64,000 bases of DNA, taken from Bombilactobacillus mellifer (GTDB lineage Bacteria; Bacillota; Bacilli; Lactobacillales; Lactobacillaceae). The notes below the pieces were generated by a model. It searched no databases and was not told where the DNA came from. It saw only the letters and a list, made by a program, of their open reading frames with translations. The stretch is taken from the NCBI RefSeq assembly GCF_000970795.1, contig NZ_KQ034028.1:775839-839838 (forward strand). Reading direction: 5' to 3'. Positions 8,581-17,247 of the stretch are shown piece after piece (the first letter of the stretch is position 1; the number at the start of each line of letters is the position of its first letter). The position numbers and the translations under genes are program-made.

Positions 8581-9891
8581 TTATAATAAATCTTGACCTT
8601 GTTGATAAAAAGTTTGCCAATCTGCATCTGGGACCATGTTGCCACCAGTAGCCCAAGCAATATGAGTGGCTTTGTTTAAGAGTGTTTGCGAGGCCAGTTG
8701 TGGAGTGGTAGTAGGTAAAATGGCTAACCCCGCCGCTGCCGACGGTTCAACTTTAATATTTTCGGTGTCTGCTAATAAAGTTAGAGCTTGAAAGATTTTA
8801 TCATCTGCAAAAGTGGCAGCACCTAGTAACAAAGTACGCATCACTTTTCCAGCGAGAACGGATGGGCGACAAACCGCCAGGCCATCTGCTTGGGTTTGAC
8901 CGGAAAGGCCGATATCATAGACCGAAATTTTTTGATTCAATTCCGTGACCATCCCCAACATCACTGAAGGCACCGTAACAGGTTCTGCAAAGATAGCATG
9001 GACATGGGGACCCAGGATTTTCTTCAAGCCGAAAGTTACCCCACCGGGACTACCGCCCACTCCGGCAGGTAGATACACTAACAATGGATGATCTGCATCG
9101 ACAGTAATGTGTTGTTCTTTCAATTGTTTTTGTAAACGAACCGCAGCTACAGAATATCCTAAAAACAAATCGGGGGAACCCTCGTCGTCAATAAAGTAAG
9201 TATGTGGATCATTTTCAGCTTGTTGGCGTGCTGCTGCTACAGCCGTATTACAATCACCATCGTGTTCGACTACGTTCACACCATTAGCTCGTAATTTAGC
9301 TTTTTTCCAAGCGCGCGCATCGCGTGACATATGAATCGTGGTTTGAAAACCAAAAGTCGCCGCAGCAATTCCAATGCTTAAGCCTAAATTACCGGTGGAC
9401 CCTGCAGTCACCGCATAATTGGCGAAGAGTTGCTGATATTTGGGAGTAGCCAAAACTGCGTAATTATCTAAGTAGCATAAGTCGCCTTCTTGGATTGCAA
9501 TTTGTTCGGCAAATTTTAACACTTCATAAATACCACCGCGGGATTTAATGGAACCCGATATTGGTAATTGATTATCTTGTTTCATATATAAGTTACCTGG
9601 TAGTGAAAAATGATTGGCCTGTTCCCAAGCACTATGAAAGTGGGGAATTGGCGTTAGTGGGGACTCAATGATCCCCTTGGTCGCCGCTGTTTCGGGAAAA
9701 ACCTGCGCCAAATAAGGAGCGAAACGATCCCATCTGGCAACTGCGTCAAAAATATCACTTTGCCGAAAAGGCACTTGATTATCGGGCTCATTATAATGCG
9801 GATTGCGCCAAAATAAGGGTTCTTGTTGGGCAATTTGCTGTACAATGGCCGGATTTTTTAAATGTTTCAGAGCTGATGAGTCGATGATAAT
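8581..9891 (-). CDS. dsdA: D-serine dehydratase
   Basis: Pyridoxal-phosphate enzyme that converts D-serine to pyruvate and ammonia. Seen: PISGSIKSRGGIYE with the PLP lysine, AGSTGNLGLSIGIA, MSRDARAWKKAKLR, FIDDEGSPDLFLGYSVAA and the glycine loop GVGGSPGGVTFGL, all as in DsdA. The family is about 440 residues; from 9891 the product is about 436. The start is odd: a strong site TAAGGAGGGG (9892-9901 on the complement) is followed by ATT-ATC-ATC-GAC, with no ATG, GTG or TTG. The only ATG upstream (9966) lacks a ribosome binding site. The coordinate given is the ATT; an AUU/AUC start or a sequence error are both possible. Confidence 0.9.
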   Translation of the reverse strand: MIIDSSALKHLKNPAIVQQIAQQEPLFWRNPHYNEPDNQVPFRQSDIFDAVARWDRFAPYLAQVFPETAATKGIIESPLTPIPHFHSAWEQANHFSLPGNLYMKQDNQLPISGSIKSRGGIYEVLKFAEQIAIQEGDLCYLDNYAVLATPKYQQLFANYAVTAGSTGNLGLSIGIAAATFGFQTTIHMSRDARAWKKAKLRANGVNVVEHDGDCNTAVAAARQQAENDPHTYFIDDEGSPDLFLGYSVAAVRLQKQLKEQHITVDADHPLLVYLPAGVGGSPGGVTFGLKKILGPHVHAIFAEPVTVPSVMLGMVTELNQKISVYDIGLSGQTQADGLAVCRPSVLAGKVMRTLLLGAATFADDKIFQALTLLADTENIKVEPSAAAGLAILPTTTPQLASQTLLNKATHIAWATGGNMVPDADWQTFYQQGQDLL

Positions 9892-10059
9892 CCCCTCCTT
9901 AAAATGCAATTTAAATAAAAAAATAATAGCACAAGTAATTCCCAGAAAACAAGAATCTTTTGACATATTTCTGAATAAAAAATTAAAAATTTTAATTTTG
10001 AAGTAGCGATCAAAGATTATAACAGTATTAAAAGTGAGCTTTTGGCGAACGTTTAGCTA

Positions 10060-10650
10060 TCAGTCCACGGCAAAGGGGTCATTGTCGGGGTTTTTGATTC
10101 TGGAGTATTCAAGATATTGTGCCACATGCTCAGCTGCTGATGAACCCTGAATCTCTTCTAAAAAGGCAAAGGTCATATCCATCCCGGCACTAATGCCTGA
10201 AGAGGTATAACAATTGCCGTCGACCACCCAACGAGCATGTGGTTGCCAATGGACTTTTGAATTAATACTGGTTACCCAGTTAAAGGCAGCCTTATTGGAG
10301 GTGGCACGTTTACCATTTAAAAAATCTGTTGCGGCCAACAGTGCTGAACCAGTGCAAACACTTAAGCAATATTGGGCTTGATGGGCTAAATTTTGTAATT
10401 CTTGTAAAAAATCTTTATCGTGCACGTAAGTCCGGGTACCATCGCCACCGGGAATTAATAAGGTCTGGTGCGGATCAATGTCTCGCAGTGGATGAACTTG
10501 CAATTTAATTTCTCGAAAACTAGTCACTAAAGGCGAATTAGACAGTGTAAATAATCGCGGTTGGAAATCAGCTGCATTTAAGAATATTTCCATAGGTCCA
10601 AAAACATCTAGTGGTTCAAAGTTATCAAATACTAAAATATTAATTTGCAA
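10060..10650 (-). CDS. DJ-1/PfpI family protein
   Basis: 196 residues, TTG start supported by AAGGAGG seven bases before it. The class I amidotransferase-like fold is shown by LLIPGGDGTRTY and the nucleophile elbow LSVCTGSALL with Cys99, plus a C-terminal SSGISAGMDMTFAFLEE as in the isocyanide hydratase/ThiJ-like branch. Members include chaperones, deglycases and hydratases; the substrate cannot be deduced. It is a single gene oriented like dsdA, about 170 bases upstream of it. Confidence 0.85.
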   Translation of the reverse strand: MQINILVFDNFEPLDVFGPMEIFLNAADFQPRLFTLSNSPLVTSFREIKLQVHPLRDIDPHQTLLIPGGDGTRTYVHDKDFLQELQNLAHQAQYCLSVCTGSALLAATDFLNGKRATSNKAAFNWVTSINSKVHWQPHARWVVDGNCYTSSGISAGMDMTFAFLEEIQGSSAAEHVAQYLEYSRIKNPDNDPFAVD

Positions 10651-11220
10651 TAATATTCCTCCTTTCCGTAGAGCTAAAGCTTAAAGTAACTTTTTGTAAC
10701 TTTATAATTATAAAGTTTGAAATGATTATAACAAGGAATTGATAATATTCAAATTTTTATTAAATGATCTGGCTGATAAGAATGAAAAGTCGTTAAGCTA
10801 ACATTCATCGTTATCTAAAGTCCCAAATTGTCGTTCATCTCCAATCAATCATTTCGACATAATTTAGTGATTGTTTTCAAAAATAAATTTTGCGTACATG
10901 AAGAAAGCAAGAAAAAAACCGACATTTTGGTAGGCGGCTTTTTTGTTAAATATTTACTATTCTTCTGCGGTCCATAGAATGGGTTTATAAAAAGTTGAGG
11001 GGACTGCTTGTTTGATAGGACTGAAATCCAAGTTGCAACTTCTGGAGGAATAGATCCACCAAGGGAACAAAAAAATCCAGATAAAATTTCTCTAGCAGCT
11101 ACTAATTTGCAAAACTTGGAGTGCTCGCTAGCTCTATTACTTAATAGAATAACAAACATTTTTCAGTATATCTTGAGTTGTCGTTACTTGTTAATCTTTA
11201 GACAAATTTCCATTTAGCCA
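10651..11220. other. Long region without a convincing gene
   Basis: It contains the promoter side of the DJ-1 gene, a terminator-like hairpin with A and T runs near 10912-10942, and a stretch at 11008-11160 that is open on both strands with no ribosome binding site and no recognisable product. It may be a decayed gene. Confidence 0.4.
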
Positions 11221-11277
11221 TTGCAAAACTTTTCACATGATGCTATAGTTTTTGTCGTGAATGGAACAGCGTTCCAT
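11221..11277 (+). promoter_or_regulatory. Promoter with IclR-type dyad operator
   Basis: -35 TTGCAA (11221-11226), 17-base spacer, -10 TATAGT (11244-11249), followed by the inverted repeat ATGGAAC-AGC-GTTCCAT (11261-11277) over or just after the start point. TGGAA/TTCCA dyads are usual for IclR-family regulators, and an IclR gene lies downstream at 13594. Confidence 0.75.
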
Positions 11278-11305
11278 TTATTAAATATTAACTTGGAGGC
11301 AACAC

Positions 11306-12358
11306 ATGAATGAATTGAAGCAGTATAAATTCGGTGAATTTTGGAATCTGCTCCTTTCAGGGGTAGCCATGGCTATTGTGGTGGCCGTGACTCCTGGGGC
11401 AATCATTGCACCCTTTATTGGCGGCTTGGCCAAAAGCAGTGATTTTTGGGCGGCGGTAAACACTGCCACCAATATGGGAACTTATATTGTACCTGTTGCA
11501 GCAGCTATTTTGGCTGCTAATCAATTTGGATTCAATATGATTGAAAAAGCCAGTGTATCATTAGCCGCATTAGCCGGCAGTGGTGCAGTGGATTATTCCA
11601 AAGGTACCTGGACTTTGGTGGGTATGGGCGATTTAATTAATACAATTTTGGTTATTGCGGTAGCCATTGTCGTAATTTTTCTCGTCAGAAATTATGTCGG
11701 CAGTTTTTCGATTATTTGGGAACCTATTTTATGTGGTTCTGTGGTAGGGGCCTTAGGTATGTGGTCCTATCGCTACGTGCATATGATTTCTATGGCGGTG
11801 GGAAATATCTTGAATTCCTTTACCGACTTACAGCCGATTTTATTATGTACGTTGATCGCTATGTCCTTTGCTGTGATCATTGCCACACCTTTATCGACAG
11901 TCGGTTTAGCTTATGCCATTGGCATTAACGGTATCGCCGGTGGGGCGGCTTCTGTCGGCGTAACTTCTTGTTTTATGATGGTCGCAGTGGCTACTTATAA
12001 AATGAACGGCAAAGGGGTCTCATTTGCTATGTTTTGGGGCTCCGTCAAAATGATGTTAGCCAATTTTGTTAAACATCCACGGATGTTAATTCCTATTGCC
12101 ATGGTTGGTGCGCTCACAGGCTTTACAGATTCTTTCTTGAATATCAAAAATAGCGCGGCTTGCGCCGGTTTTGGTCAACCAGTCGGACCCATTAATTCCT
12201 TTACTTACATGCATGGTTCCGTAATGAGCAATATTATTATTTTAGCGTTGATTTACTTTATTATACCGATTATCTATTCACTGCTGGTTTACTTTGTGAT
12301 TAAAAGATTTCCAAGTTTATATAATGAGCAAGATTGGATTGTAGATATTAGTAAATAA
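11306..12358 (+). CDS. PTS_EIIC_2 (PfoR-like) membrane protein
   Basis: 350 residues, almost wholly hydrophobic with about nine or ten membrane segments. The pattern matches the PTS_EIIC_2 family, which includes PfoR of clostridia: an EIIC-like transporter without EIIA or EIIB genes next to it. Repeated short motifs such as ATPLSTVGLAYAIGI and NSAACAGFGQPVGP are family-like. The substrate is not known; it may be transported without phosphorylation or be a regulator. AGGAGG-like site TTGGAGG precedes the ATG. It is co-transcribed with a D-2-hydroxyacid dehydrogenase 26 bases downstream and probably controlled by the IclR-type dyad. Confidence 0.75.
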   Translation: MNELKQYKFGEFWNLLLSGVAMAIVVAVTPGAIIAPFIGGLAKSSDFWAAVNTATNMGTYIVPVAAAILAANQFGFNMIEKASVSLAALAGSGAVDYSKGTWTLVGMGDLINTILVIAVAIVVIFLVRNYVGSFSIIWEPILCGSVVGALGMWSYRYVHMISMAVGNILNSFTDLQPILLCTLIAMSFAVIIATPLSTVGLAYAIGINGIAGGAASVGVTSCFMMVAVATYKMNGKGVSFAMFWGSVKMMLANFVKHPRMLIPIAMVGALTGFTDSFLNIKNSAACAGFGQPVGPINSFTYMHGSVMSNIIILALIYFIIPIIYSLLVYFVIKRFPSLYNEQDWIVDISK

Positions 12359-12384
12359 TTAATCATTATTGGAGGAATTAGATT

Positions 12385-13371
12385 ATGAAAATCATTTGTT
12401 TTTCAGTTTTACCAGTCGAAAAGCCTTATATTGAAGATTGGGCCCGAAAAAATCAAGTTGAAGTAAAAATCCTTTCGGAAGATTTAACCAGTGAAACTGT
12501 CGATCAAGTTAAGGGTTACGATGGTGTCTCTTCTGAAGGCATTGCACCGGTGGGTGAAGATGTCTATGCAACTTTGGAAAAAAATGGCATTCATCAGTTA
12601 GCTATTCGCCAAGTGGGATATGATAATCAAGATTTAGCTGCTGCCAAAAAGCATGGTATTGTTTTAACCAATGTTGCGGCCTATTCACCACGCGCAATTG
12701 CGGAAATGGGTGTGACTCATGCTTTATATTTATTGCGTAATGTCGGTCTTTACCAACAACGCATGGCTGCCGGTGATTTTACTTTTGATGAACAAACGAT
12801 TAGTACGGAAATCTTCAATTGTACTGTCGGCTTAATTGGCGCGGGTCATATTGGCGGAGCCTCAGCACAAATATATAGTGCATTAGGGGCACGGGTTTTA
12901 ACTTATGATCCATTTTATGATGCTTCTTTAGAACCATTCACTACTTATGTAGACTTAGATACTATTTTAACCGAAGCTGATATTATCTCGTTGCATACAC
13001 CTTTGTTGCCATCCACTAAACATATAATTGATGCCGCTGCTTTGCATAAAATGAAATCTAATGCCTTACTGATTAACATGGCACGGGGTGAATTAGTGGA
13101 TACCGCCGCTTTAATTACGGCGTTGAAAAATAAAGAAATTGCCGGTGCTGGTTTGGATACTTTAGCGGATGAAGGAGAATTCTTTGGCGAGCAACAAGAT
13201 TTGTCAACTTTGCCGCAAGATTATCAAGAGTTGCAAGCTCTGCCAAATGTTTTAATTACGCCACATGTTGCATTCTTTACTAAATTAGCTGTTAAAAATA
13301 GCATGGAAATTGCTCTCAATGATGCCAAGAACTTAATTAATGGTGGCAGCAGCCGCAATATTATTCATTAG
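12385..13371 (+). CDS. D-2-hydroxyacid dehydrogenase (D-lactate dehydrogenase type)
   Basis: 328 residues. NAD-binding GLIGAGHIGG (Gly152, Gly154, Gly157) followed by Asp175, and the catalytic set Arg234 (NMARGEL), Glu263 and His294 (TPHVAFF). It reduces pyruvate or other 2-oxoacids to D-hydroxyacids with NADH in the cytoplasm. GGAGG stands before the ATG. The link with the EIIC-like gene suggests a role in use or export of a particular hydroxyacid rather than bulk fermentation (inference); D-2-hydroxyisocaproate type substrates are also possible. Confidence 0.9.
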   Translation: MKIICFSVLPVEKPYIEDWARKNQVEVKILSEDLTSETVDQVKGYDGVSSEGIAPVGEDVYATLEKNGIHQLAIRQVGYDNQDLAAAKKHGIVLTNVAAYSPRAIAEMGVTHALYLLRNVGLYQQRMAAGDFTFDEQTISTEIFNCTVGLIGAGHIGGASAQIYSALGARVLTYDPFYDASLEPFTTYVDLDTILTEADIISLHTPLLPSTKHIIDAAALHKMKSNALLINMARGELVDTAALITALKNKEIAGAGLDTLADEGEFFGEQQDLSTLPQDYQELQALPNVLITPHVAFFTKLAVKNSMEIALNDAKNLINGGSSRNIIH

Positions 13372-13404
13372 TTTTTACGATTACGTTGATTGAGAGTCAA
13401 TAAT

Positions 13405-13443
13405 AAAAAGCGCAATTCGATAATTAGTCGAGTTGCGCTTTTT
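13405..13443 (+). terminator. Terminator of the EIIC-like/dehydrogenase operon
   Basis: Stem AAAAGCGCAA / TTGCGCTTTT with a 17-base loop and T run. Confidence 0.85.
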
Positions 13444-13593
13444 AGTTAGAAACATATCCAATGATAAGTTAATTGTTCAAAGCTCGTGTTATGATAAAGA
13501 TAACGATTTTTGTTTCCTAACTAAATACTTCCTATTATAAAGAATCACTCCAATGCCTAGAAATCCAAAAACTAATAATTAGGTGATGTTCAA

Positions 13594-14343
13594 ATGACCG
13601 ATGACGCAAGTTACAATAAAACAGTAATAAATACTTTTAAGATTCTAGATGCGATTAGTAATGCGCACACAGCGATAGGAGTCAGTGAGCTGGCTAAAAC
13701 CACAGGTTTGCCTAAAACGACAGTGTTTCGTTTATTACGAAGTTTAGAATATGTCCGCGTAGTCGAAAAAAATGACCAGCAATGCTACCATTTTGGAGCC
13801 AAAATTATCACTTACTCCCAAAATTTCGAGCGGCAGAGTTTACTGGTACAGACAGCGCTACCGTTGATGAAACAATTCGTCAAAGAGGTTAAAGAAAACA
13901 TTAGTATCGGTATTTTGTACAATAATTTAGTTTTATATTTACATTCGGAAAAAGGGGAACGCTTTCCGCTCCAAGTTAACCTATATCCCATTTCGCCTTT
14001 ATATTGCAGTAGTATGGGGAAGATTTTTTTGAGTAACTTTTCGCCCGCTGCTTTAACCAATTATTTAACTGCGCAAAAGTTCACCCCGCGCACGGTCAAT
14101 ACGATTGTAAATCCCCAAATTTTACGCGCCGAAGTCTTGCGAGCGCAAACATCCAAAATCGCCTACGATAACGAGGAATATGAATATGGTCTCACCTGTA
14201 TTGGCGTACCCTTGTATCAACAATCGAAAATGATCGCCGCTGCCAGTGTGTCCGGACCTACTTCGCGGTTGAAAGCCCGGGGCTGGGACTTCATTACGGA
14301 AAAAATCATTAATTTTGGGCATCAGGTCAGTCAACGACTCTAG
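13594..14343 (+). CDS. IclR-family transcriptional regulator
   Basis: 249 residues. N-terminal winged helix-turn-helix (about residues 9-60, with GVSELAKTTGLPKTTVFRLLRSLE) and C-terminal IclR effector domain (SPLYCSSMGKIFLS, YDNEEYEYGLTCIGVPL). Such proteins usually bind small organic acids. It lies just after the EIIC-like/D-hydroxyacid dehydrogenase pair, whose promoter carries a TGGAAC/GTTCCA dyad, so regulation of that pair is likely (inference). It has its own start region after a terminator; the ribosome binding site GGTGATG is modest. Confidence 0.92.
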   Translation: MTDDASYNKTVINTFKILDAISNAHTAIGVSELAKTTGLPKTTVFRLLRSLEYVRVVEKNDQQCYHFGAKIITYSQNFERQSLLVQTALPLMKQFVKEVKENISIGILYNNLVLYLHSEKGERFPLQVNLYPISPLYCSSMGKIFLSNFSPAALTNYLTAQKFTPRTVNTIVNPQILRAEVLRAQTSKIAYDNEEYEYGLTCIGVPLYQQSKMIAAASVSGPTSRLKARGWDFITEKIINFGHQVSQRL

Positions 14344-14397
14344 TTTTTCAAAGTTAGTTTTTTGATATGTCATTTTGTCTAAAAGTGGCTCAAAAAT

Positions 14398-14724
14398 TTA
14401 TTGCGGACGACCACCTTCAATGATGCGGCGAATCATTTCGACTTCCTCCGGGGGAATGATCCGTCCTTTAAATGAAAGCGTAATGGCAGGATTGGTAATT
14501 GCCGGCGTAATGTCAATATTTTGACGACCTTGGGATTCCCGGCCTAATAAATAGTCTGTGGAGACGTGAAAATAATCGGCTAATTCTGCCAGCTTTTTTG
14601 CACTAGGATTAGTTCTTTTCAAACGGTACAGGGTATTTTGTGAGTAACCCATTTCTTTTTCAACTTCGTTAATTGATTTTAATTGTTTTTTTGCAAGTAT
14701 TTTTATTTTATCAAATACTGTCAT
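14398..14724 (-). CDS. XRE-family helix-turn-helix regulator
   Basis: 108 residues from the ATG at 14724, chosen because GGAG lies eight bases before it; a longer form from 14754 has no site. The helix-turn-helix covers about residues 4-60 (INEVEKEMGYSQNTLYRLK, LAELADYFHVSTDYLLGR), followed by a short tail ending IPPEEVEMIRRIIEGG as in many lactobacillar prophage-like repressors. It is divergent from the GH13/PTS operon, and its upstream region holds a long perfect inverted repeat, so it probably regulates itself and that operon. No prophage genes are nearby. Confidence 0.88.
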   Translation of the reverse strand: MTVFDKIKILAKKQLKSINEVEKEMGYSQNTLYRLKRTNPSAKKLAELADYFHVSTDYLLGRESQGRQNIDITPAITNPAITLSFKGRIIPPEEVEMIRRIIEGGRPQ

Positions 14725-14756
14725 AAGTCCAGCTCCAGTTTTTGGAACAGACATTT

Positions 14757-14809
14757 AAAATAAATGCATAAATTCCATTGACTATTTTATGCATTTATTT
14801 TAATATAAT
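14757..14809. promoter_or_regulatory. 16-base inverted repeat over a rightward promoter
   Basis: AAAATAAATGCATAAA (14757-14772) and its exact complement (14786-14801) are separated by 13 bases. Each arm itself holds the palindrome ATGCAT. The loop carries a -35 like TTGACT (14778-14783), with TAATAT (14801-14806) 17 bases later or TATAAT at 14804. It looks like an operator for the adjacent XRE protein controlling both directions. Confidence 0.65.
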
Positions 14810-15002
14810 ATCTGTAAGCTAAGTTTGATATATTATTTAAAAAGGCCAGAATTTCAAACGTTCCCCAACGTTGAGCCAATTATACATGGCCTGTTTTACT
14901 GTATTTTGATGTTAAAACATTTGTATAATTGTGTCAATTTTTTTAGAACAAAACCAATAAATATTTTCAAACTAGCTTACCTACATAAAAAGGAGGGTGC
15001 AT

Positions 15003-15026
15003 ATGACATTAAACCGCATTACCTGA
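15003..15026 (+). CDS. Possible 7-residue leader peptide
   Basis: A very strong ribosome binding site (AAAGGAGG) is followed after a normal gap by ATG and the codons for MTLNRIT, then TGA. It lies in the long leader of the PTS operon. It may be a regulatory leader peptide or the remnant of a lost gene. Confidence 0.35.
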   Translation: MTLNRIT

Positions 15027-15045
15027 TTTTTAACTAAGGCCAAAT

Positions 15046-15059
15046 TGTAAACGATTGCA
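15046..15059 (+). promoter_or_regulatory. cre site (CcpA) before the GH13/PTS operon
   Basis: TGTAAACGATTGCA fits the consensus TGNAANCGNTNNCA at every fixed position. It lies about 60 bases before the EIIB start codon. Confidence 0.75.
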
Positions 15060-15119
15060 TATTTGTGCCTTAGACTTGCATAAAACTATGTCAATAGATA
15101 GAGGGAAGGGATTAAATAA

Positions 15120-15614
15120 ATGGGAATAGTGTTAGCACGGATTGACCAACGCTTAATTCATGGCATTGTAGTTACCCAATGGGCGGGTTACACCAAGGCT
15201 CAAAGATTGATGGTTATTGATGATGAATTAAGCCAAGATGAGCTGCGTAAAACGGCCATGCGCATGAGCAAACCAGCGGGAACCGGGATGTCAATTATTT
15301 CGATTCAAAGAGCGATTACCAATTTTCAAGCAGGTAAATATGATGATCATAATGTTTTTGTCATTGTGAAGGAACCGCAGGCTTTGATTCCTTTATTAGA
15401 TGCTGGAATTGCTATTCCGGAAGTCAATGTTGGGATTTTGTTCGCAGGTACCGACAAAACCCAAATTTCTAAGATGGTGGCAGTGAACGAGGCTGAAGTA
15501 ACGGCACTGCGTGAGCTGGAGCGTCGACAAGTTCCGGTTACCTTGCGATATGTGCCTTCAGATCCGAACAAACCCATTGAAGATTATTTGAAGCAGTTGA
15601 AAACAAAGGAGTAA
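15120..15614 (+). CDS. PTS EIIB component, mannose family (second operon)
   Basis: 164 residues, ARIDQRLIHGIVVTQW with phosphorylated His14. It is first in an EIIB-EIIC-EIID-EIIA-GH13-oxidoreductase operon. The gene order with EIIA last differs from the pentitol operon. GGGAAGGG site before the ATG. It passes phosphate to the sugar carried by EIIC/EIID. Confidence 0.92.
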   Translation: MGIVLARIDQRLIHGIVVTQWAGYTKAQRLMVIDDELSQDELRKTAMRMSKPAGTGMSIISIQRAITNFQAGKYDDHNVFVIVKEPQALIPLLDAGIAIPEVNVGILFAGTDKTQISKMVAVNEAEVTALRELERRQVPVTLRYVPSDPNKPIEDYLKQLKTKE

Positions 15615-15616
15615 AT

Positions 15617-16414
15617 ATGGCTTTTATTCAAGGATTATTAACAATCATCTTTTCTTTTTGGATGGTTTTGGATCACCAAGGGTTAGTTATTACGACCTGG
15701 TTTCCTATTATGGTGGCCTTCTTTATGGGGCTGATTATGGGGGACATGCAAACCGCTATGGTCATCGGGGGTACTTTTCAGTTGATGGCTTTGGGCGTAG
15801 CCAGCATTGGCGGCGCTTCTGTACCTAATTGGGGATTAGCGGCGTTAGTCGGGATCTATATTGCGATTAGAACTACGCACAGCTTATCATCGGCCAAAGC
15901 CGTCGCTTTAGCAGTGGGGGTTCCAGTCGGGATGATCGGGATTCAATTGGATGTTTTGGCGAAAGTTTTGACAACCTATGTTGCCCACCAGGCACAAAAA
16001 TATTTGAATTTGGGTAAATATCGGCAAATGAATGCCACCTTATGGTTGGGACCATTGATTTTTGGTTTATCCACCTCTGTACCTACGGCTATTGTAGTTT
16101 TATTTGGAAGTAATTTAGTCAAAACAGTTCTGCACTTTATTCCTACTTGGGTAACTAACGGCTTATCTATTGCCGGTTCTTTGTTGCCGGTATTGGGAAT
16201 TGGCATGTTATTGCAATTAATGCCGGCTAAAAAATATTTTTCGATGCTGCTGGTTGGTTTCTTTTTATCTGGTTATTTGCATATTCCTATGTTAGGAGTC
16301 TCAATTATCGGTTTTGCAATGGCTTACTATTTCTTTATTCAACAAGCCCATAATGCTAAATCACCAGTCAGTGATCAATCTTCAACGGATAAAGGAGAAA
16401 TGTTTGATGAGTGA
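15617..16414 (+). CDS. PTS EIIC component, mannose/sorbose family
   Basis: 265 residues with repeated membrane segments; GLIMGDMQTAMVIGGTFQLMALG and LLPVLGIGMLLQLMP are typical of EIIC. It starts two bases after the EIIB stop, with AAAGGAG inside the end of EIIB. It overlaps EIID by eight bases. Forms the sugar path of the permease with EIID. Confidence 0.92.
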   Translation: MAFIQGLLTIIFSFWMVLDHQGLVITTWFPIMVAFFMGLIMGDMQTAMVIGGTFQLMALGVASIGGASVPNWGLAALVGIYIAIRTTHSLSSAKAVALAVGVPVGMIGIQLDVLAKVLTTYVAHQAQKYLNLGKYRQMNATLWLGPLIFGLSTSVPTAIVVLFGSNLVKTVLHFIPTWVTNGLSIAGSLLPVLGIGMLLQLMPAKKYFSMLLVGFFLSGYLHIPMLGVSIIGFAMAYYFFIQQAHNAKSPVSDQSSTDKGEMFDE

Positions 16415-17222
16415 TAATTCTCAACCTGGTAAATTAACCAAAAAAGATATTCGCAGGGCTGCTACCCGCTATATGTTTATGGCTTGTAATGATTTTAACT
16501 ATGAAACGCAGCAAGGTCCGGCTGTAGTTTACAGTTTAGAAAAAGCTTTGCGCAAAGTGTATCCCAAAGATGCAGATTATCAAAAATCATTAAATAATCA
16601 TTTTAATTATTTTAATACTACTACCTGGATGGCTAATATTTTAATTGGTGCTAGTTTAGCCATGGAAGAACAAGATGGCATTCAAGCCATTGATACTGTA
16701 CAGAACTTTAAAACTGGGCTAATGGGGCCTTTAGCCGGAATCGGGGATACCTTAATTTGGGTCTTGTATCCTACTATTATGGGCTCGATCTCGGCTTATA
16801 TGGGACTGCAAGGGAATCCCACTGGCGCAATCATTTGGTTGATTTTGAACATTTTATTTTTGTTATTTCGATATAAATTGTTTGATTTAGGCTATGCTTC
16901 GGGACTAAAATTAGTCACTAGTTTAGGGGAGAAAATTTCTGTTTTTACAGAAGCTGCTTCAATTATGGGACTGACGGTCATTGGGGCTTTGATTCCCGCT
17001 GTTGTGAAAATGAACGTGGCGTGGACCTTTAAAGTGGGTAAGGTTAACTTAGCGATTCAAAAAGGGGTGTTAGATCAAATTATGCCGGCTTTACTGCCTG
17101 CAGTTTTAGCCTACGTAGTTTATCGGGTTTTAGCTAAAAAAAGACTCAGTGTTATTTCTTTGATTTTCTTGATCATTATTTTTGCACTTGTGATGTCATT
17201 TTTGGGAATTCTAAAACCGTAA
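16407..17222 (+). CDS. PTS EIID component, mannose family
   Basis: 271 residues from the ATG at 16407, preceded by AAAGGAG; longer forms would run through EIIC. Motifs: ACNDFNYETQQGPAVVYSLEKAL, FNTTTWMANILIGASLAMEE, FKTGLMGPLAGIGDTLIW. Membrane partner of the EIIC encoded just before. Confidence 0.92.
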   Translation: MSDNSQPGKLTKKDIRRAATRYMFMACNDFNYETQQGPAVVYSLEKALRKVYPKDADYQKSLNNHFNYFNTTTWMANILIGASLAMEEQDGIQAIDTVQNFKTGLMGPLAGIGDTLIWVLYPTIMGSISAYMGLQGNPTGAIIWLILNILFLLFRYKLFDLGYASGLKLVTSLGEKISVFTEAASIMGLTVIGALIPAVVKMNVAWTFKVGKVNLAIQKGVLDQIMPALLPAVLAYVVYRVLAKKRLSVISLIFLIIIFALVMSFLGILKP

Positions 17223-17247
17223 TAAATTATGAAAGAGTTGAAGTTGA

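Noticed and set aside
9654-10006. Short frames on both strands at the 5' end of dsdA
   Set aside because: They are other-frame shadows of dsdA and its leader.
10845-11159. 104-codon frame on the complement
   Set aside because: No ribosome binding site; its end runs through a terminator-like hairpin.
14825-15037. 70-codon frame before the second PTS operon
   Set aside because: No ribosome binding site, biased Phe/Tyr/Leu content of AT-rich DNA, and a much better translation signal lies inside it in another frame.
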